From positions 920,713 to 984,712 of the forward strand of contig NZ_VTEX01000001.1 of assembly GCF_008180865.1 (NCBI RefSeq): 64,000 nucleotides of DNA. Direction: 5' to 3'. Of this stretch, positions 33,244-42,718 are shown piece after piece. This DNA is from Rossellomorea aquimaris. GTDB lineage: Bacteria > Bacillota > Bacilli > Bacillales > Bacillaceae_B. The notes under the pieces are model-generated. The model was not told the origin of the DNA and ran no database searches. It saw only the letters and a program-made list of their open reading frames with translations. A program made the position numbers and the translations under genes. Each line of letters starts with the position of its first letter. The stretch's first letter is position 1.

Positions 33244-34068
33244 ATGAATGTATATATGTCGGTGGATATGGAGGGAATTACAGGCTTAGTTGATCATACA
33301 CAGGTAGATTCGGGCAAGCATAATTATGAGCGTGGGAGAATCATCATGACGGAGGAAGCGAATACGGTAATATCTGCTGCCTTTGAGTCAGGTTGCGCCG
33401 AAGTACTGGTAAATGATAGTCATTCACAGATGAACAATTTATTAATTGAAAAGCTGCATCCAGAAACAAAGTTGATATCCGGTGGAGTGAAACCATATTC
33501 CATGATTCAAGGGCTGGATGAGAGGTTTGATGGGGCTTTTTTTGTGGGTTATCACGCAAGGGCATCGACGAAGGGTGTGATGTCCCATTCGATGATCTTC
33601 GGCGTTCGCAACATGTATATCAATGATGTTGCCTTGGGAGAGCTGGGCTTTAATGCGTATGTTGCAGGATTTTACGGGGTTCCAGTGTTGATGGTTGCCG
33701 GAGATGACCAGGCAGCACTTGAGGCAGAAGCATTGATACCCAATGTTACGACAGCCGTCGTGAAAGAAACGATTTCCCGTTCTGTGGCAAAAAGCCTGAC
33801 ACCTCAGAAATCAGCTCAATTATTAAAGGAGAAAACCGAAGAAGCGATACATAACAAAGAAAACGTAAAACCTCTCACTCCACCTGACCATCCGACATTG
33901 CGAATCGAATTTGCGAATTACGGACAAGCGGAGTGGGCAAGCCTCATGCCAGGGACAGTGCTAGAAGCAGGCACAACGACTGTACGATTTGAGGCGAAAG
34001 ATATCCTGGAAGCCTATAGAGCCATGCTTGTAATGACTGAACTGGCGATGCGAACAACATTCTGTTAG
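33244..34068 (+). CDS. dppA: D-aminopeptidase DppA
   Basis: 274 residues, same length and near-colinear with B. subtilis DppA, a decameric zinc enzyme that removes D-Ala from D-Ala-D-Ala and D-Ala-Gly-Gly. The zinc ligands known from that enzyme are all in register: D8 and E10 (SVDMEG), H60 (NDSH), H104 (VGYHARAS) and E133 (ALGELG), as is nucleophile H115 (GVMSH). First gene of a ten-gene operon behind a CodY-like box; AAAGGGGGG precedes ATG. It supplies D-Ala from imported peptides. Confidence 0.95.
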   Translation: MNVYMSVDMEGITGLVDHTQVDSGKHNYERGRIIMTEEANTVISAAFESGCAEVLVNDSHSQMNNLLIEKLHPETKLISGGVKPYSMIQGLDERFDGAFFVGYHARASTKGVMSHSMIFGVRNMYINDVALGELGFNAYVAGFYGVPVLMVAGDDQAALEAEALIPNVTTAVVKETISRSVAKSLTPQKSAQLLKEKTEEAIHNKENVKPLTPPDHPTLRIEFANYGQAEWASLMPGTVLEAGTTTVRFEAKDILEAYRAMLVMTELAMRTTFC

Positions 34069-34082
34069 GAAGTGTGAGATCA

Positions 34083-35015
34083 ATGGGTACATATTTGTTG
34101 AAAAGACTTCTCGCCATGGTGATAACGTTATGGCTGATTGTGACATTAACATTTTTCTTAATGCATGCCATACCAGGGTCACCATTTAATGAAGAGCGTA
34201 ATACAAGTGAGATCGTACAGCAAAATTTAGAAGCTCATTATCATTTGAATGAGCCGTTGATGATTCAATATTTTCTCTATTTAAAGTCACTTATTTCATT
34301 AGACTTTGGTCCATCAATTACACAACCATCACAAACCGTAAATGATTTATTAGGAAGGGGATTTCCAATCTCCTTTGAATTAGGAATGATTACTCTCGTA
34401 ATTGCCGTATTGTCTGGCATAATTTTAGGTGTATTGGCTGCTCTCAGACATAATGGGATCATAGATTACATGGCAATGACCTTCGCCGTACTCGGGATTT
34501 CGATTCCAAACTTTGTGATGGCGACATTACTTATTCAGGAATTGGCTGTAAACAGGGGGATTTTCCCTGTAGCCACATGGACGAGCTGGCGTCACATGGT
34601 TCTTCCGACCTTGGCATTAGCAACAGGGCCAATGGCCATCATTGCCCGACTGACTCGTTCTAGTATGTTGGAAGTATTAACCCAGGATTATATTCGAACA
34701 GCCCGTGCCAAAGGATTGTCACCAATCAAGATTGTGTTTAAGCATGCCCTGCGAAATGCCTTACTTCCGGTTGTAACTGTACTGGGTACTCTAGCAGCAG
34801 GAATATTAACAGGTACATTCGTCATTGAACAAATCTTTGCGATTCCTGGAATGGGAAAGTATTTCGTGGAGAGCATCAATCAGCGTGATTATCCTGTCAT
34901 TATGGGTACGACTGTATTTTACAGTGCATTTCTCATACTTATGCTGTTTTTAGTAGATTTAGCTTATGGTTACCTTGATCCCCGGATAAAGTTACATAAG
35001 AAGGAGGCGAAATAA
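34083..35015 (+). CDS. dppB: Dipeptide ABC transporter permease DppB
   Basis: 310 residues, six membrane helices, with the MetI-like EAA loop in DYIRTARAKGLSPIKIVFKHALRNALLP (about 199-226). N-terminus YLLKRLLAMVITLWLIVTLTFFLMHAIPGSPFNEER is the OppB/DppB signature. ATG 34083 has GGAAG 9 bases upstream, 14 bp after dppA. Its stop overlaps the dppC start by one base (TAATG), implying translational coupling. Forms the membrane channel with DppC. Confidence 0.93.
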   Translation: MGTYLLKRLLAMVITLWLIVTLTFFLMHAIPGSPFNEERNTSEIVQQNLEAHYHLNEPLMIQYFLYLKSLISLDFGPSITQPSQTVNDLLGRGFPISFELGMITLVIAVLSGIILGVLAALRHNGIIDYMAMTFAVLGISIPNFVMATLLIQELAVNRGIFPVATWTSWRHMVLPTLALATGPMAIIARLTRSSMLEVLTQDYIRTARAKGLSPIKIVFKHALRNALLPVVTVLGTLAAGILTGTFVIEQIFAIPGMGKYFVESINQRDYPVIMGTTVFYSAFLILMLFLVDLAYGYLDPRIKLHKKEAK

Positions 35016-35968
35016 TGGGAGTTCCAAAACACCAAGAACCAAATGTGACTCCAGACGTACTGGATGAGTGGTTTACACCCAAGAAGAGGAATAAAGATGA
35101 TGCTGAAGCGGTGGTCCGACCGAGTCTTTCCTATTGGCAGGATGCGTGGAAGCGTCTTGTGAAAAATAAGCTGGCAATGCTTGGCTTTGTTTTTTTAATC
35201 GGATTAATTGTGATGGCAGTCATTGGCCCCATTATTTCTCCCCATGACGTAACGAAGCAAACACTTTCGAACCAAAACCTGCCGCCTTCCGGTGATCACT
35301 GGTTTGGTACCGACGATATGGGTCGAGATGTATTTACCCGTACGTGGTATGGGGCACGGATATCGTTGTTTGTAGGTTTTATGGCCGCACTCATTGATTT
35401 TGTAATCGGGATAATATATGGAGGCATAGCAGGTTATAAGGGTGGCAAGACCGATAACGTTATGATGCGTATTGTTGAAATTCTATACGGCTTACCTTAC
35501 CTACTAGTTGTGATTTTATTAATGGTCGTGATGGGGCCGGGCCTACTCACTATTATCGTTGCCTTAACCGTGACGGGCTGGATCGGGATGGCCCGAATTG
35601 TAAGGGGACAAGTGCTCCAAATTAAAAACTATGAGTTCATTCTTGCTTCTAAAACGTTTGGTACGAAAACAGCCCGTATCATACGGAAGAACCTCCTGCC
35701 TAATACGATGGGACCGATTATCGTTCAGATGACACTGACCGTACCAAGCGCTATTTTTGCAGAAGCATTCTTAAGCTTCCTTGGATTGGGAATTCAAGCT
35801 CCGTATGCTAGTTGGGGAGTCATGGCTAATGACGGCTTATCTACGATTCTATCAGGCTATTGGTGGCGATTATTCTTCCCGGCTTTATTTATTTCTCTTA
35901 CAATGTTCTCATTCAACGTTTTAGGTGACGGATTACAAGATGCACTTGATCCGAAACTAAGGAGGTAA
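35015..35968 (+). CDS. dppC: Dipeptide ABC transporter permease DppC
   Basis: 317 residues. A ~35-residue cytosolic N-terminus (YWQDAWKRLVKNKLAMLGF) precedes six membrane helices; HDVTKQTLSNQNLPPSGDHWFGTDDMGRDVFTRTWYGARISL is the conserved OppC periplasmic segment and NYEFILASKTFGTKTARIIRKNLLPN the EAA loop. Starts within the dppB stop; AGGAGG lies 6 bases upstream. Partner of DppB. Confidence 0.93.
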   Translation: MGVPKHQEPNVTPDVLDEWFTPKKRNKDDAEAVVRPSLSYWQDAWKRLVKNKLAMLGFVFLIGLIVMAVIGPIISPHDVTKQTLSNQNLPPSGDHWFGTDDMGRDVFTRTWYGARISLFVGFMAALIDFVIGIIYGGIAGYKGGKTDNVMMRIVEILYGLPYLLVVILLMVVMGPGLLTIIVALTVTGWIGMARIVRGQVLQIKNYEFILASKTFGTKTARIIRKNLLPNTMGPIIVQMTLTVPSAIFAEAFLSFLGLGIQAPYASWGVMANDGLSTILSGYWWRLFFPALFISLTMFSFNVLGDGLQDALDPKLRR

Positions 35969-35973
35969 TCATC

Positions 35974-36987
35974 ATGAATCAAGTATTATCTGTCCAAGAT
36001 TTACATGTACATTTCTCGACCTATGGGGGAGAAGTCAAAGCGGTTCGGGGAGTGAGCTTTGATTTACATAAAGGGGAAACGCTTGCCATTGTCGGAGAAT
36101 CTGGATGCGGAAAGAGTGTAACATCTCAAAGCATTATGAGATTAATTCCGAGTCCTCCCGGGAAAGTGACGAACGGCAGGATACTATTTAAAGGAAAAGA
36201 CCTTTTAGATGTAACCGAACCGCAAATGCGTAAGATTCGAGGGGCCGATATTTCGATGATTTTCCAGGATCCCATGACGGCTCTAAATCCTACCCTGACA
36301 ATAGGGGAGCAAATCATAGAAGGAATTCTGCAGCATAACGACGTTTCCAAGAAACTGGCCAGACAAAAAGCGATTGAGATGCTGACACTTGTCAGTATTC
36401 CAAACCCTGAAGAACGATTAAAGCAATACCCCCACCAATTTAGCGGGGGAATGAGGCAGCGGATTGTTAGTGCCATGTCACTCGTTTGCGAACCAGACGT
36501 TATAATCGCCGATGAACCAACAACAGCTCTCGATGTAACCATTCAGGCGCAGATTTTGGAATTATTCAAAGAAATCCAGCAGAAAACTGGTGTCTCGATT
36601 ATTTTGATTACCCATGATTTAGGAGTAGTAGCTCAAGTTGCTGATCGTATTGCTGTCATGTATGCCGGTAAAATTGTAGAGGAAGGAACCAGAAGAGAGA
36701 TCTTCTATCATCCTCAACATCCGTATACACAAGGGTTACTAAAATCAGTACCTAGACTTGATCTTGATGGGGAAGATCTGATTCCAATACCCGGTTCACC
36801 GCCTGATTTATTTTCACCACCTGTTGGATGTCCTTTCGTTCCCAGGTGTGAAAAGGCGATGGAAGTGTGCGACCGTGTATATCCATCGAAAACACAGCTA
36901 TCAGATGATCACCACGTTGACTGCTGGCTTCAGGATAAACGTGCCAAAAAAGCGATGCTTTCATCGATTAGCTTAACCATCCGTTAG
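35974..36987 (+). CDS. dppD: Dipeptide ABC transporter ATP-binding protein DppD
   Basis: 337 residues. Walker A GESGCGKS at 41-48, Q-loop FQDPMTALNP, signature FSGGMRQRI, Walker B VIIADEPTTALD, switch His in LITHDLG. The C-terminal oligopeptide-transporter extension (PVGCPFVPRCEKAMEVC ... VDCW) has the four Cys that bind an Fe-S cluster in some DppD proteins. AAGGAGG precedes ATG. Energises DppBC, probably as a homodimer or with YkfD, the second ATPase of this operon. Confidence 0.93.
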   Translation: MNQVLSVQDLHVHFSTYGGEVKAVRGVSFDLHKGETLAIVGESGCGKSVTSQSIMRLIPSPPGKVTNGRILFKGKDLLDVTEPQMRKIRGADISMIFQDPMTALNPTLTIGEQIIEGILQHNDVSKKLARQKAIEMLTLVSIPNPEERLKQYPHQFSGGMRQRIVSAMSLVCEPDVIIADEPTTALDVTIQAQILELFKEIQQKTGVSIILITHDLGVVAQVADRIAVMYAGKIVEEGTRREIFYHPQHPYTQGLLKSVPRLDLDGEDLIPIPGSPPDLFSPPVGCPFVPRCEKAMEVCDRVYPSKTQLSDDHHVDCWLQDKRAKKAMLSSISLTIR

Positions 36988-37029
36988 GTTAATTGTTTGA
37001 TAGATAAAAAGAATAAGAGGGGGAAGAAC

Positions 37030-38655
37030 ATGAAGAAGCTATTATCACTTTTTTTAGTAGGAATGCTCTTGTTTGTATTGGCAGCTTGTACAGCTACGAA
37101 GGATGCAGGCAGTGAGTCAAGCAGTGAAGACAGCAAGAAAGAAAATACTGGAAAGGTTCTTCACTTGAATAATGGTGCAGAACCGACGTCTTTTGATCCT
37201 CCCATTGGATTCGACTCCTATTCCTGGACAGCACTAAACAATTTAATGGAAGGGATGACTCGCTTAAACGCTAATCATGAACCCGAAGCGGCAATGGCAG
37301 AAAAATGGGACGTGTCTGAAGACGGAAAAGTATACACATTCCACATTCGTGACAATGCCAAATGGTCTAATGGAGATGATGTAACAGCTGGAGACTTCGT
37401 TTTTGCTTGGAAACGTCTGTTGAATCCGGAAACGGGATCACCGGCTGCCTTCTTAGGTTATTTCATTGAAGGTGGTGAAGCCTTCAATACAGGTACAGGG
37501 TCAGCAGATGAAGTGAAGGTAGCAGCGAAGGACGAGAAAACGTTTGAGGTCACTCTATCAAGTCCACAAGCGTATTTCTTAAGCGTCATTGCGAATCCAG
37601 CGTTCTTCCCGATCAATGAGAAGGTTGCTACCGAAAACCCTGAGTGGTTTGCAGAAGCTGATACATTCGTTGCAAATGGGCCTTTTAAATTAACTGAATG
37701 GGAGCATGACAGCCACTTTGTTATGGAGAAGAACAATCAGTATTGGGATAAAGATTCAGTGAAATTGGATAAAGTTCACTGGGCAATGGTGAACGATACA
37801 AACACGGATTATCAATTATTCAAAACGGGTGAGCTGGATACAGCAGACGTACCAGCAGATTTAAGTAAACAGTTATTCGAAGAAGGGAAAGTGAATGTAG
37901 AAGATCAAGCAGGAACCTACTTCTACCGTTTCAATTTAGAAAAAGAACCTTTCCAAAATCAAAACATACGTAAAGCATTTGCCATGGCGGTAGATCAACA
38001 GCAAATGGTCGACTTTGTAACAAAGAATAAGGAAAAAGCAGCTTACGGGTTCGTATCAAAAGGGTTCAAAGATCCTTCTGGAAAAGACTTCCGGGAAGCA
38101 AATGGAGATTTAGTGAAAACAGATATCGAAGAAGCGAAAGCCCTTCTGAAAAAAGGAATGGAAGAAGAAGGATACGATAAGCTTCCTGAAGTAACCTTAA
38201 CGTACAGCACTAGTGATACACATCAGAAAATCGCTGAAGCCCTTCAACAAATGTTCAAGGAAAATTTGGAGGTTGACGTTAAATTAGCCAATATGGAATG
38301 GAACGTATTCCAGGATGAGCAAAAAGCATTGAAGTTCCAATTATCACGAAGCTCATTCCTGGCAGATTACGCAGACCCGATCAACTTCCTGGAGAACTTC
38401 CAAACTGGCCACTCTATGAACCGAACAGGTTGGAGTAATGAAAAGTTTGACAGCCTAATAAAAGAAGCCATGAATGAAGCAGATGAAGCGAAGCGCTTCG
38501 AATTAATGTATGAAGCAGAGAAAATCCTAATGGATGAAATGCCGATCATTCCAATCCACTTCTACAACCACGTGTATTTACAAAATGAAGATGTATCCGG
38601 TATCGTTCGTCATCCAGTTGGATACATGGAATTAAAATGGGCAGACAAGAAATAA
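37030..38655 (+). CDS. dppE: Dipeptide/murein-peptide binding lipoprotein DppE
   Basis: 541 residues. Lipoprotein signal peptide MKKLLSLFLVGMLLFVLAAC with lipobox LAAC (Cys20 lipidated), followed by a Ser/Lys-rich linker and an SBP_bac_5 domain (LNNGAEPTSFDPPIGFDSYSW ... WKRLLNPETGSPAAFLGYFIEG ... GPFKLTEWEHDSHFVMEKN). It captures peptides outside the membrane for DppBCD; B. subtilis DppE also takes murein tripeptide. ATG 37030 follows GAGGGGGA. A hairpin between this gene and ykfA may boost its mRNA. Confidence 0.93.
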   Translation: MKKLLSLFLVGMLLFVLAACTATKDAGSESSSEDSKKENTGKVLHLNNGAEPTSFDPPIGFDSYSWTALNNLMEGMTRLNANHEPEAAMAEKWDVSEDGKVYTFHIRDNAKWSNGDDVTAGDFVFAWKRLLNPETGSPAAFLGYFIEGGEAFNTGTGSADEVKVAAKDEKTFEVTLSSPQAYFLSVIANPAFFPINEKVATENPEWFAEADTFVANGPFKLTEWEHDSHFVMEKNNQYWDKDSVKLDKVHWAMVNDTNTDYQLFKTGELDTADVPADLSKQLFEEGKVNVEDQAGTYFYRFNLEKEPFQNQNIRKAFAMAVDQQQMVDFVTKNKEKAAYGFVSKGFKDPSGKDFREANGDLVKTDIEEAKALLKKGMEEEGYDKLPEVTLTYSTSDTHQKIAEALQQMFKENLEVDVKLANMEWNVFQDEQKALKFQLSRSSFLADYADPINFLENFQTGHSMNRTGWSNEKFDSLIKEAMNEADEAKRFELMYEAEKILMDEMPIIPIHFYNHVYLQNEDVSGIVRHPVGYMELKWADKK

Positions 38656-38683
38656 GTGCTTGAACTAATAGTGAGTGGAGAAG

Positions 38684-38709
38684 ACGCAAGGCTACTTGAA
38701 GCCTTGCGT
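38684..38709 (+). terminator. Intra-operon hairpin between dppE and ykfA
   Basis: ACGCAAGGCT/AGCCTTGCGT perfect 10-bp stem with a 6-base loop, then TTTGCTCCCTCTTTTTC. The weak T tract suggests partial termination or 3'-end protection, giving more binding protein than downstream enzymes. Confidence 0.65.
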
Positions 38710-38742
38710 TTGCTCCCTCTTTTTCTACGAAAGGGGTCATGT

Positions 38743-39681
38743 ATGGTGATAAAAGCTTCAAAACTCAAAGTAGGAGATACAATAGGAGTCATTGCTCCTG
38801 CAAGCCCTCCGAAACCTGAACCATTAAAAAATGCCTTATCATTTCTTGAAGAATTAGGTTTGGACATAAAACTGGGTAAATCTGTCCATAAGAAATATGG
38901 GTACCTGGCAGGTTATGATCAAGAGCGGATAGAAGATATACATATGATGTTCAAAGACAGTGACATTAAAGCCATCATTTGTGCTTGCGGTGGTTTCGGC
39001 ACAGGACGGATCGCATCCCGATTGGATTACAACTTGATAGGGAAAAACCCGAAGATCTTTTGGGGATATAGTGATATCACTTTTTTACATACAGCTATTC
39101 ATCAACAAACTGGAATCGTGACATTTCATGGGCCCATGTTAAGTTCTGATATTGGTCTTTCGGGTGTACATAGCTTAACTAGGAAGTCTTTTGAACAGTT
39201 GTTTCATGCGAAAGACATCGAGTATACAAACAAGCTATCCCCGTTGGAAACAGTTGTAGAAGGTATAGCAAGCGGACCTGTAATAGGTGGAAATCTTACC
39301 TTATTGGTTAGCACATTAGGGACTCCTTTTGAATTGGATACAAAAGGTAAAATCCTATTTATCGAGGATATCGATGAAAAACCTTATAAAGTGGACCGAA
39401 TGATGAATCAGCTGAAAATGGCGGGAAAATTCCATGACGCATCCGGCGTCATCATCGGGGATTTCAAAAACTGTGTGCCAGAAAAACACGAACAATCTCT
39501 GACTCTTGATGAGGTGCTCAAAGAACATATTTCAGATGCAGGTATACCTGTTTTAAAAGGCTTTCATATCGGTCACTCTTCCCCTAGTGTCGCCATACCA
39601 TTAGGAAGCATGGGACGAATGAATACGTATAACCAAACATTTAGTGTAGAATCCGGCATAAGAGAGGATGAGAATAAGTGA
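38743..39681 (+). CDS. ykfA: Murein tetrapeptide LD-carboxypeptidase YkfA (peptidase S66/MccF family)
   Basis: About 312 residues. The S66 nucleophile elbow is FWGYSDITFLH (Ser about 110); GFIEDIDEKPYKVDRMMNQL region and LKGFHIGHSS supply the Glu and His of the Ser-Glu-His triad. It cleaves the L-D bond of murein tetrapeptides, releasing D-Ala, or processes microcin-like compounds (MccF). ATG 38743 follows GAAAGGGG. Overlaps ykfB by 4 bp. Cytosolic. Its place after dppE matches B. subtilis. Confidence 0.9.
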   Translation: MVIKASKLKVGDTIGVIAPASPPKPEPLKNALSFLEELGLDIKLGKSVHKKYGYLAGYDQERIEDIHMMFKDSDIKAIICACGGFGTGRIASRLDYNLIGKNPKIFWGYSDITFLHTAIHQQTGIVTFHGPMLSSDIGLSGVHSLTRKSFEQLFHAKDIEYTNKLSPLETVVEGIASGPVIGGNLTLLVSTLGTPFELDTKGKILFIEDIDEKPYKVDRMMNQLKMAGKFHDASGVIIGDFKNCVPEKHEQSLTLDEVLKEHISDAGIPVLKGFHIGHSSPSVAIPLGSMGRMNTYNQTFSVESGIREDENK

Positions 39682-40757
39682 ATATCCATAAACTGGAAAC
39701 ATCCAGAACAGCTGTCCCCCTGCATACCCCTTTTAAAACTGCATTGCGCACCGTTGAAGTGGCAGAAGCCATCGTTGTGAAATTAACGTGTGATGACGGG
39801 ACTGTTGGATGGGGAGAAGCACCGCCAACAGTTGTCATTACAGGGGACAGCTTATCCAGCATTGAATGGGCCATCCAACAAGTGATCAAGCCGGCCATTA
39901 TAGGTAAGAGTCTCTTAAATTATGAGCAGCTTTTTCAACAATTACATTCATTACTTGTTCGTAATTCAAGCGCAAAGGCAGCTGTAGATATGGCCTTATA
40001 TGATTGCCTTTCTCAGCACTGCAATCTTCCACTCTATCAATTTCTCGGCGGGTACCGTCATGGGCTGGAGACCGATTATACTGTGAGCGTTAATAGTCCA
40101 AAGGAAATGGGTGAAGATGCAGAAGCCTATGTGAAGCAAGGCTTTAACGTACTGAAGGTCAAAGTGGGAAAAGATGATATCGAGACGGATATAAAAAGAA
40201 TTCATGAAATCCGCCAACGAATCGGGTTTGATATCAAAATTCGACTCGATGCCAATCAAGGCTGGGAATCGAAAGCGGCAATCAAAGCGATTCGTAAAAT
40301 GGAAGACCTTGATCTTAACATTGAGTTAGTCGAACAGCCTGTACCTGCTCATGACATTGAAGGGCTTAAGAGAGTCACTGATGGAGTGGATACACTGATT
40401 ATGGCAGATGAGAGTGTTTTTACACCATATCAAGCATTTGAAGTGTTAAAAACCCGCAGTGCAGACCTGATCAATATCAAACTCATGAAAGCCGGGGGCA
40501 TTTATTACGCTCAGAAAATTAACGATCTTGCGGAGGTTTGTGGTGTCGAATGTATGGTAGGGAGCATGATTGAAACGCGCCTCGGGATTACGGCAGCCGC
40601 TCATTTTGCAGCAAGCAAGAAAAACGTGACACGATTTGATTTCGACGCGCCTCTTATGTTGGCAAAAGATATTGTAGTGGGAGGCATAGAATATAACGGT
40701 CGAATGATCACGCTGCCCACCCAATCTGGATTAGGGATAGAGAGAGTACTAGTTTAA
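39678..40757 (+). CDS. ykfB: L-Ala-D/L-Glu epimerase YkfB
   Basis: 359 residues of the enolase superfamily (muconate-lactonising subgroup). The residues known from B. subtilis YkfB are in register: acid/base Lys162 (LKVKVGK) and Lys268 (NIKLMKAGG), metal ligands Asp191 (RLDANQGW), Glu219 (VEQP) and Asp244 (MADES). It converts L-Ala-D-Glu from murein to L-Ala-L-Glu. GTG start overlapping the ykfA stop indicates coupling. Confidence 0.95.
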   Translation: MNIHKLETSRTAVPLHTPFKTALRTVEVAEAIVVKLTCDDGTVGWGEAPPTVVITGDSLSSIEWAIQQVIKPAIIGKSLLNYEQLFQQLHSLLVRNSSAKAAVDMALYDCLSQHCNLPLYQFLGGYRHGLETDYTVSVNSPKEMGEDAEAYVKQGFNVLKVKVGKDDIETDIKRIHEIRQRIGFDIKIRLDANQGWESKAAIKAIRKMEDLDLNIELVEQPVPAHDIEGLKRVTDGVDTLIMADESVFTPYQAFEVLKTRSADLINIKLMKAGGIYYAQKINDLAEVCGVECMVGSMIETRLGITAAAHFAASKKNVTRFDFDAPLMLAKDIVVGGIEYNGRMITLPTQSGLGIERVLV

Positions 40758-40779
40758 ATGAATACGAGGGGGAATTAAT

Positions 40780-41703
40780 ATGACGACAAAAGCGCTAATA
40801 GCAGTACCCGTATCAACTGTATGGACATCCAAGGATTCAGCCCGTGATTTGGATTCATCTGCCGTTTCCAATCCCGTGCAAATCAACGAATGGTTAGAAT
40901 CCTTGACGCATGAATCCCGGTTGGCTCTTTGCGATGAAAACCGTATACAATCTCAAGCTTTATTCGGACAGGAAGTATTGGTGATGGAAGAGGAGGACGG
41001 TTGGTCTCATGTGATCATTCCAGACCAAGCCACATCCAAAGACAATCAAGGATACCCTGGTTGGGTCCCTAGCGTTCAACTTTCACACAGGGAGTTCCCT
41101 CAAACGGATACATATGCCATAATCACAAGCAAATTTGCGGATTTAATCAATGAGGATGATGAGGTGGAATTGGAACTCAGTTTCCAAACGACTTTACCCG
41201 TTGTGAAAGAGCACGATCATGTTATCGAAGTTATGACTCCGTTAGGTACACGCTTCTTAAAACAGAAAGATGTAATCATCTCAACCACGAAGGTTAACGA
41301 CCAAAAGGGTAGCGGCCATGACATCGTCACATCAGGAGAAGCCTTTCTTGCTCTTCCTTATTTATGGGGAGGGATGACGAGCTATGGGTTTGATTGCTCA
41401 GGCTTCAGCTATACCATGTGCAAGGCAAATGGTTATCTGATTCCTCGTGATGCAAATGACCAGGCAAAAGCAGGAAAAGAAGTAGCACTGAATCAATTAG
41501 AGCCTGGTGATCTTTTATTTTTTGCTTATGAAGAAGGGAAGGGGAGCATTCATCACGTTGGAATCTATCATGGTGACGGACAAATGATCCACTCTCCCAA
41601 TACTGGGAAAACCATTGAAATTCTCTCACTGAAAGGTACCTACTACGAGAAAGAGTTATGTATTGCAAGACGCTACTGGGAGGAAACGGAGGAATCATCA
41701 TGA
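40780..41703 (+). CDS. ykfC: Gamma-D-glutamyl-L-diamino acid endopeptidase YkfC (NlpC/P60)
   Basis: 307 residues: two N-terminal SH3b-like domains and a C-terminal NlpC/P60 domain. Cys206 (YGFDCSGF), His259 (IHHVGIYHG) and His271 (MIHSP) keep the 53- and 12-residue spacings of the Bacillus cereus YkfC triad. No signal peptide, so it works in the cytosol on imported murein tripeptide, giving L-Ala-D-Glu for YkfB. GAGGGGGA precedes ATG; the stop overlaps the ykfD start (ATGA). Confidence 0.94.
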   Translation: MTTKALIAVPVSTVWTSKDSARDLDSSAVSNPVQINEWLESLTHESRLALCDENRIQSQALFGQEVLVMEEEDGWSHVIIPDQATSKDNQGYPGWVPSVQLSHREFPQTDTYAIITSKFADLINEDDEVELELSFQTTLPVVKEHDHVIEVMTPLGTRFLKQKDVIISTTKVNDQKGSGHDIVTSGEAFLALPYLWGGMTSYGFDCSGFSYTMCKANGYLIPRDANDQAKAGKEVALNQLEPGDLLFFAYEEGKGSIHHVGIYHGDGQMIHSPNTGKTIEILSLKGTYYEKELCIARRYWEETEESS

Positions 41704-42704
41704 CGAATCACAAACTACTCGAAGTAAAGGAATTGAAAAAATACTTTCAGCTTGAAAAAGGTAAAACCTTAAAGGCAGTGGATCGTATTTCATTTGATAT
41801 TTATAAAGGTGAGACATTCGGATTAGTAGGGGAATCGGGTTGTGGGAAGTCGACTACAGGCCGTACCATTATCGGATTGTATGACAGGACAGAAGGGGAA
41901 GTCCTGTATGACGGGAAGAACGTTCATACACTCTCTGAAAAAGAAAAGCTATCCTTTTATCGAAACATGCAGATGATTTTCCAGGATCCGTACGCTTCTC
42001 TTAACCCACGTTCAACGGTACGTGAAATCATTGCAGAACCGATGGAGGCCCACAATTTATACCGGGATAAAAAGGAACAGATGGAACGTATTTATCAGTT
42101 GCTGGAAGATGTCGGACTGAATAGGGATCATGCTAATCGCTATCCTCATGAATTCAGTGGCGGACAGCGTCAGCGAATTGGCATAGCACGAGCTCTCGCC
42201 CTTAATCCAGATTTCATCATCGCAGATGAACCTATTTCTGCTCTTGATGTTTCCGTTCAAGCTCAAATCGTAAACCTATTGAAAAAGCTTCAAAAAGAAA
42301 AGGGGTTGACCTTTTTATTCATTGCTCATGATCTTTCCATGGTAAAGCATATCAGCAACCGAATCGGAGTGATGTATCTGGGACATATGGTTGAATTAAC
42401 CGAAAGTAAGGAGCTTTACAAAAAGCCTCTTCACCCTTATACCCAAGCATTACTATCAGCTATTCCCATCCCTGATCCCGATGTAGAGGATGAGCGTGAA
42501 CGAATGATCATTCAAGGGGAAATCCCCAGTCCAATCAATCCACCAAGTGGCTGTGTATTCAGAACACGTTGTCCTGTAGCCATGGAAGCGTGCGCCAGCC
42601 ATAAACCAAAATGGAAGGAAGTAGAAGAAAAGCACTTTGTTGCTTGTCACTTGTACGACAATGAAATCACCAAGGATCATGACGAAGTAGCGGTCACAAA
42701 GTAA
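41700..42704 (+). CDS. ykfD: Peptide ABC transporter ATP-binding protein YkfD
   Basis: 334 residues, OppF-like. Walker A GESGCGKST at 44-52, signature FSGGQRQRIGIARAL, Walker B FIIADEPISALD, and a C-terminal oligopeptide extension with Cys residues (PPSGCVFRTRCPVAMEAC ... VACH). It probably partners DppD as the second ATPase of the same transporter. ATG 41700 follows ACGGAGGA inside the end of ykfC. Confidence 0.92.
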   Translation: MTNHKLLEVKELKKYFQLEKGKTLKAVDRISFDIYKGETFGLVGESGCGKSTTGRTIIGLYDRTEGEVLYDGKNVHTLSEKEKLSFYRNMQMIFQDPYASLNPRSTVREIIAEPMEAHNLYRDKKEQMERIYQLLEDVGLNRDHANRYPHEFSGGQRQRIGIARALALNPDFIIADEPISALDVSVQAQIVNLLKKLQKEKGLTFLFIAHDLSMVKHISNRIGVMYLGHMVELTESKELYKKPLHPYTQALLSAIPIPDPDVEDERERMIIQGEIPSPINPPSGCVFRTRCPVAMEACASHKPKWKEVEEKHFVACHLYDNEITKDHDEVAVTK

Positions 42705-42718
42705 AGGATGAAAAATGG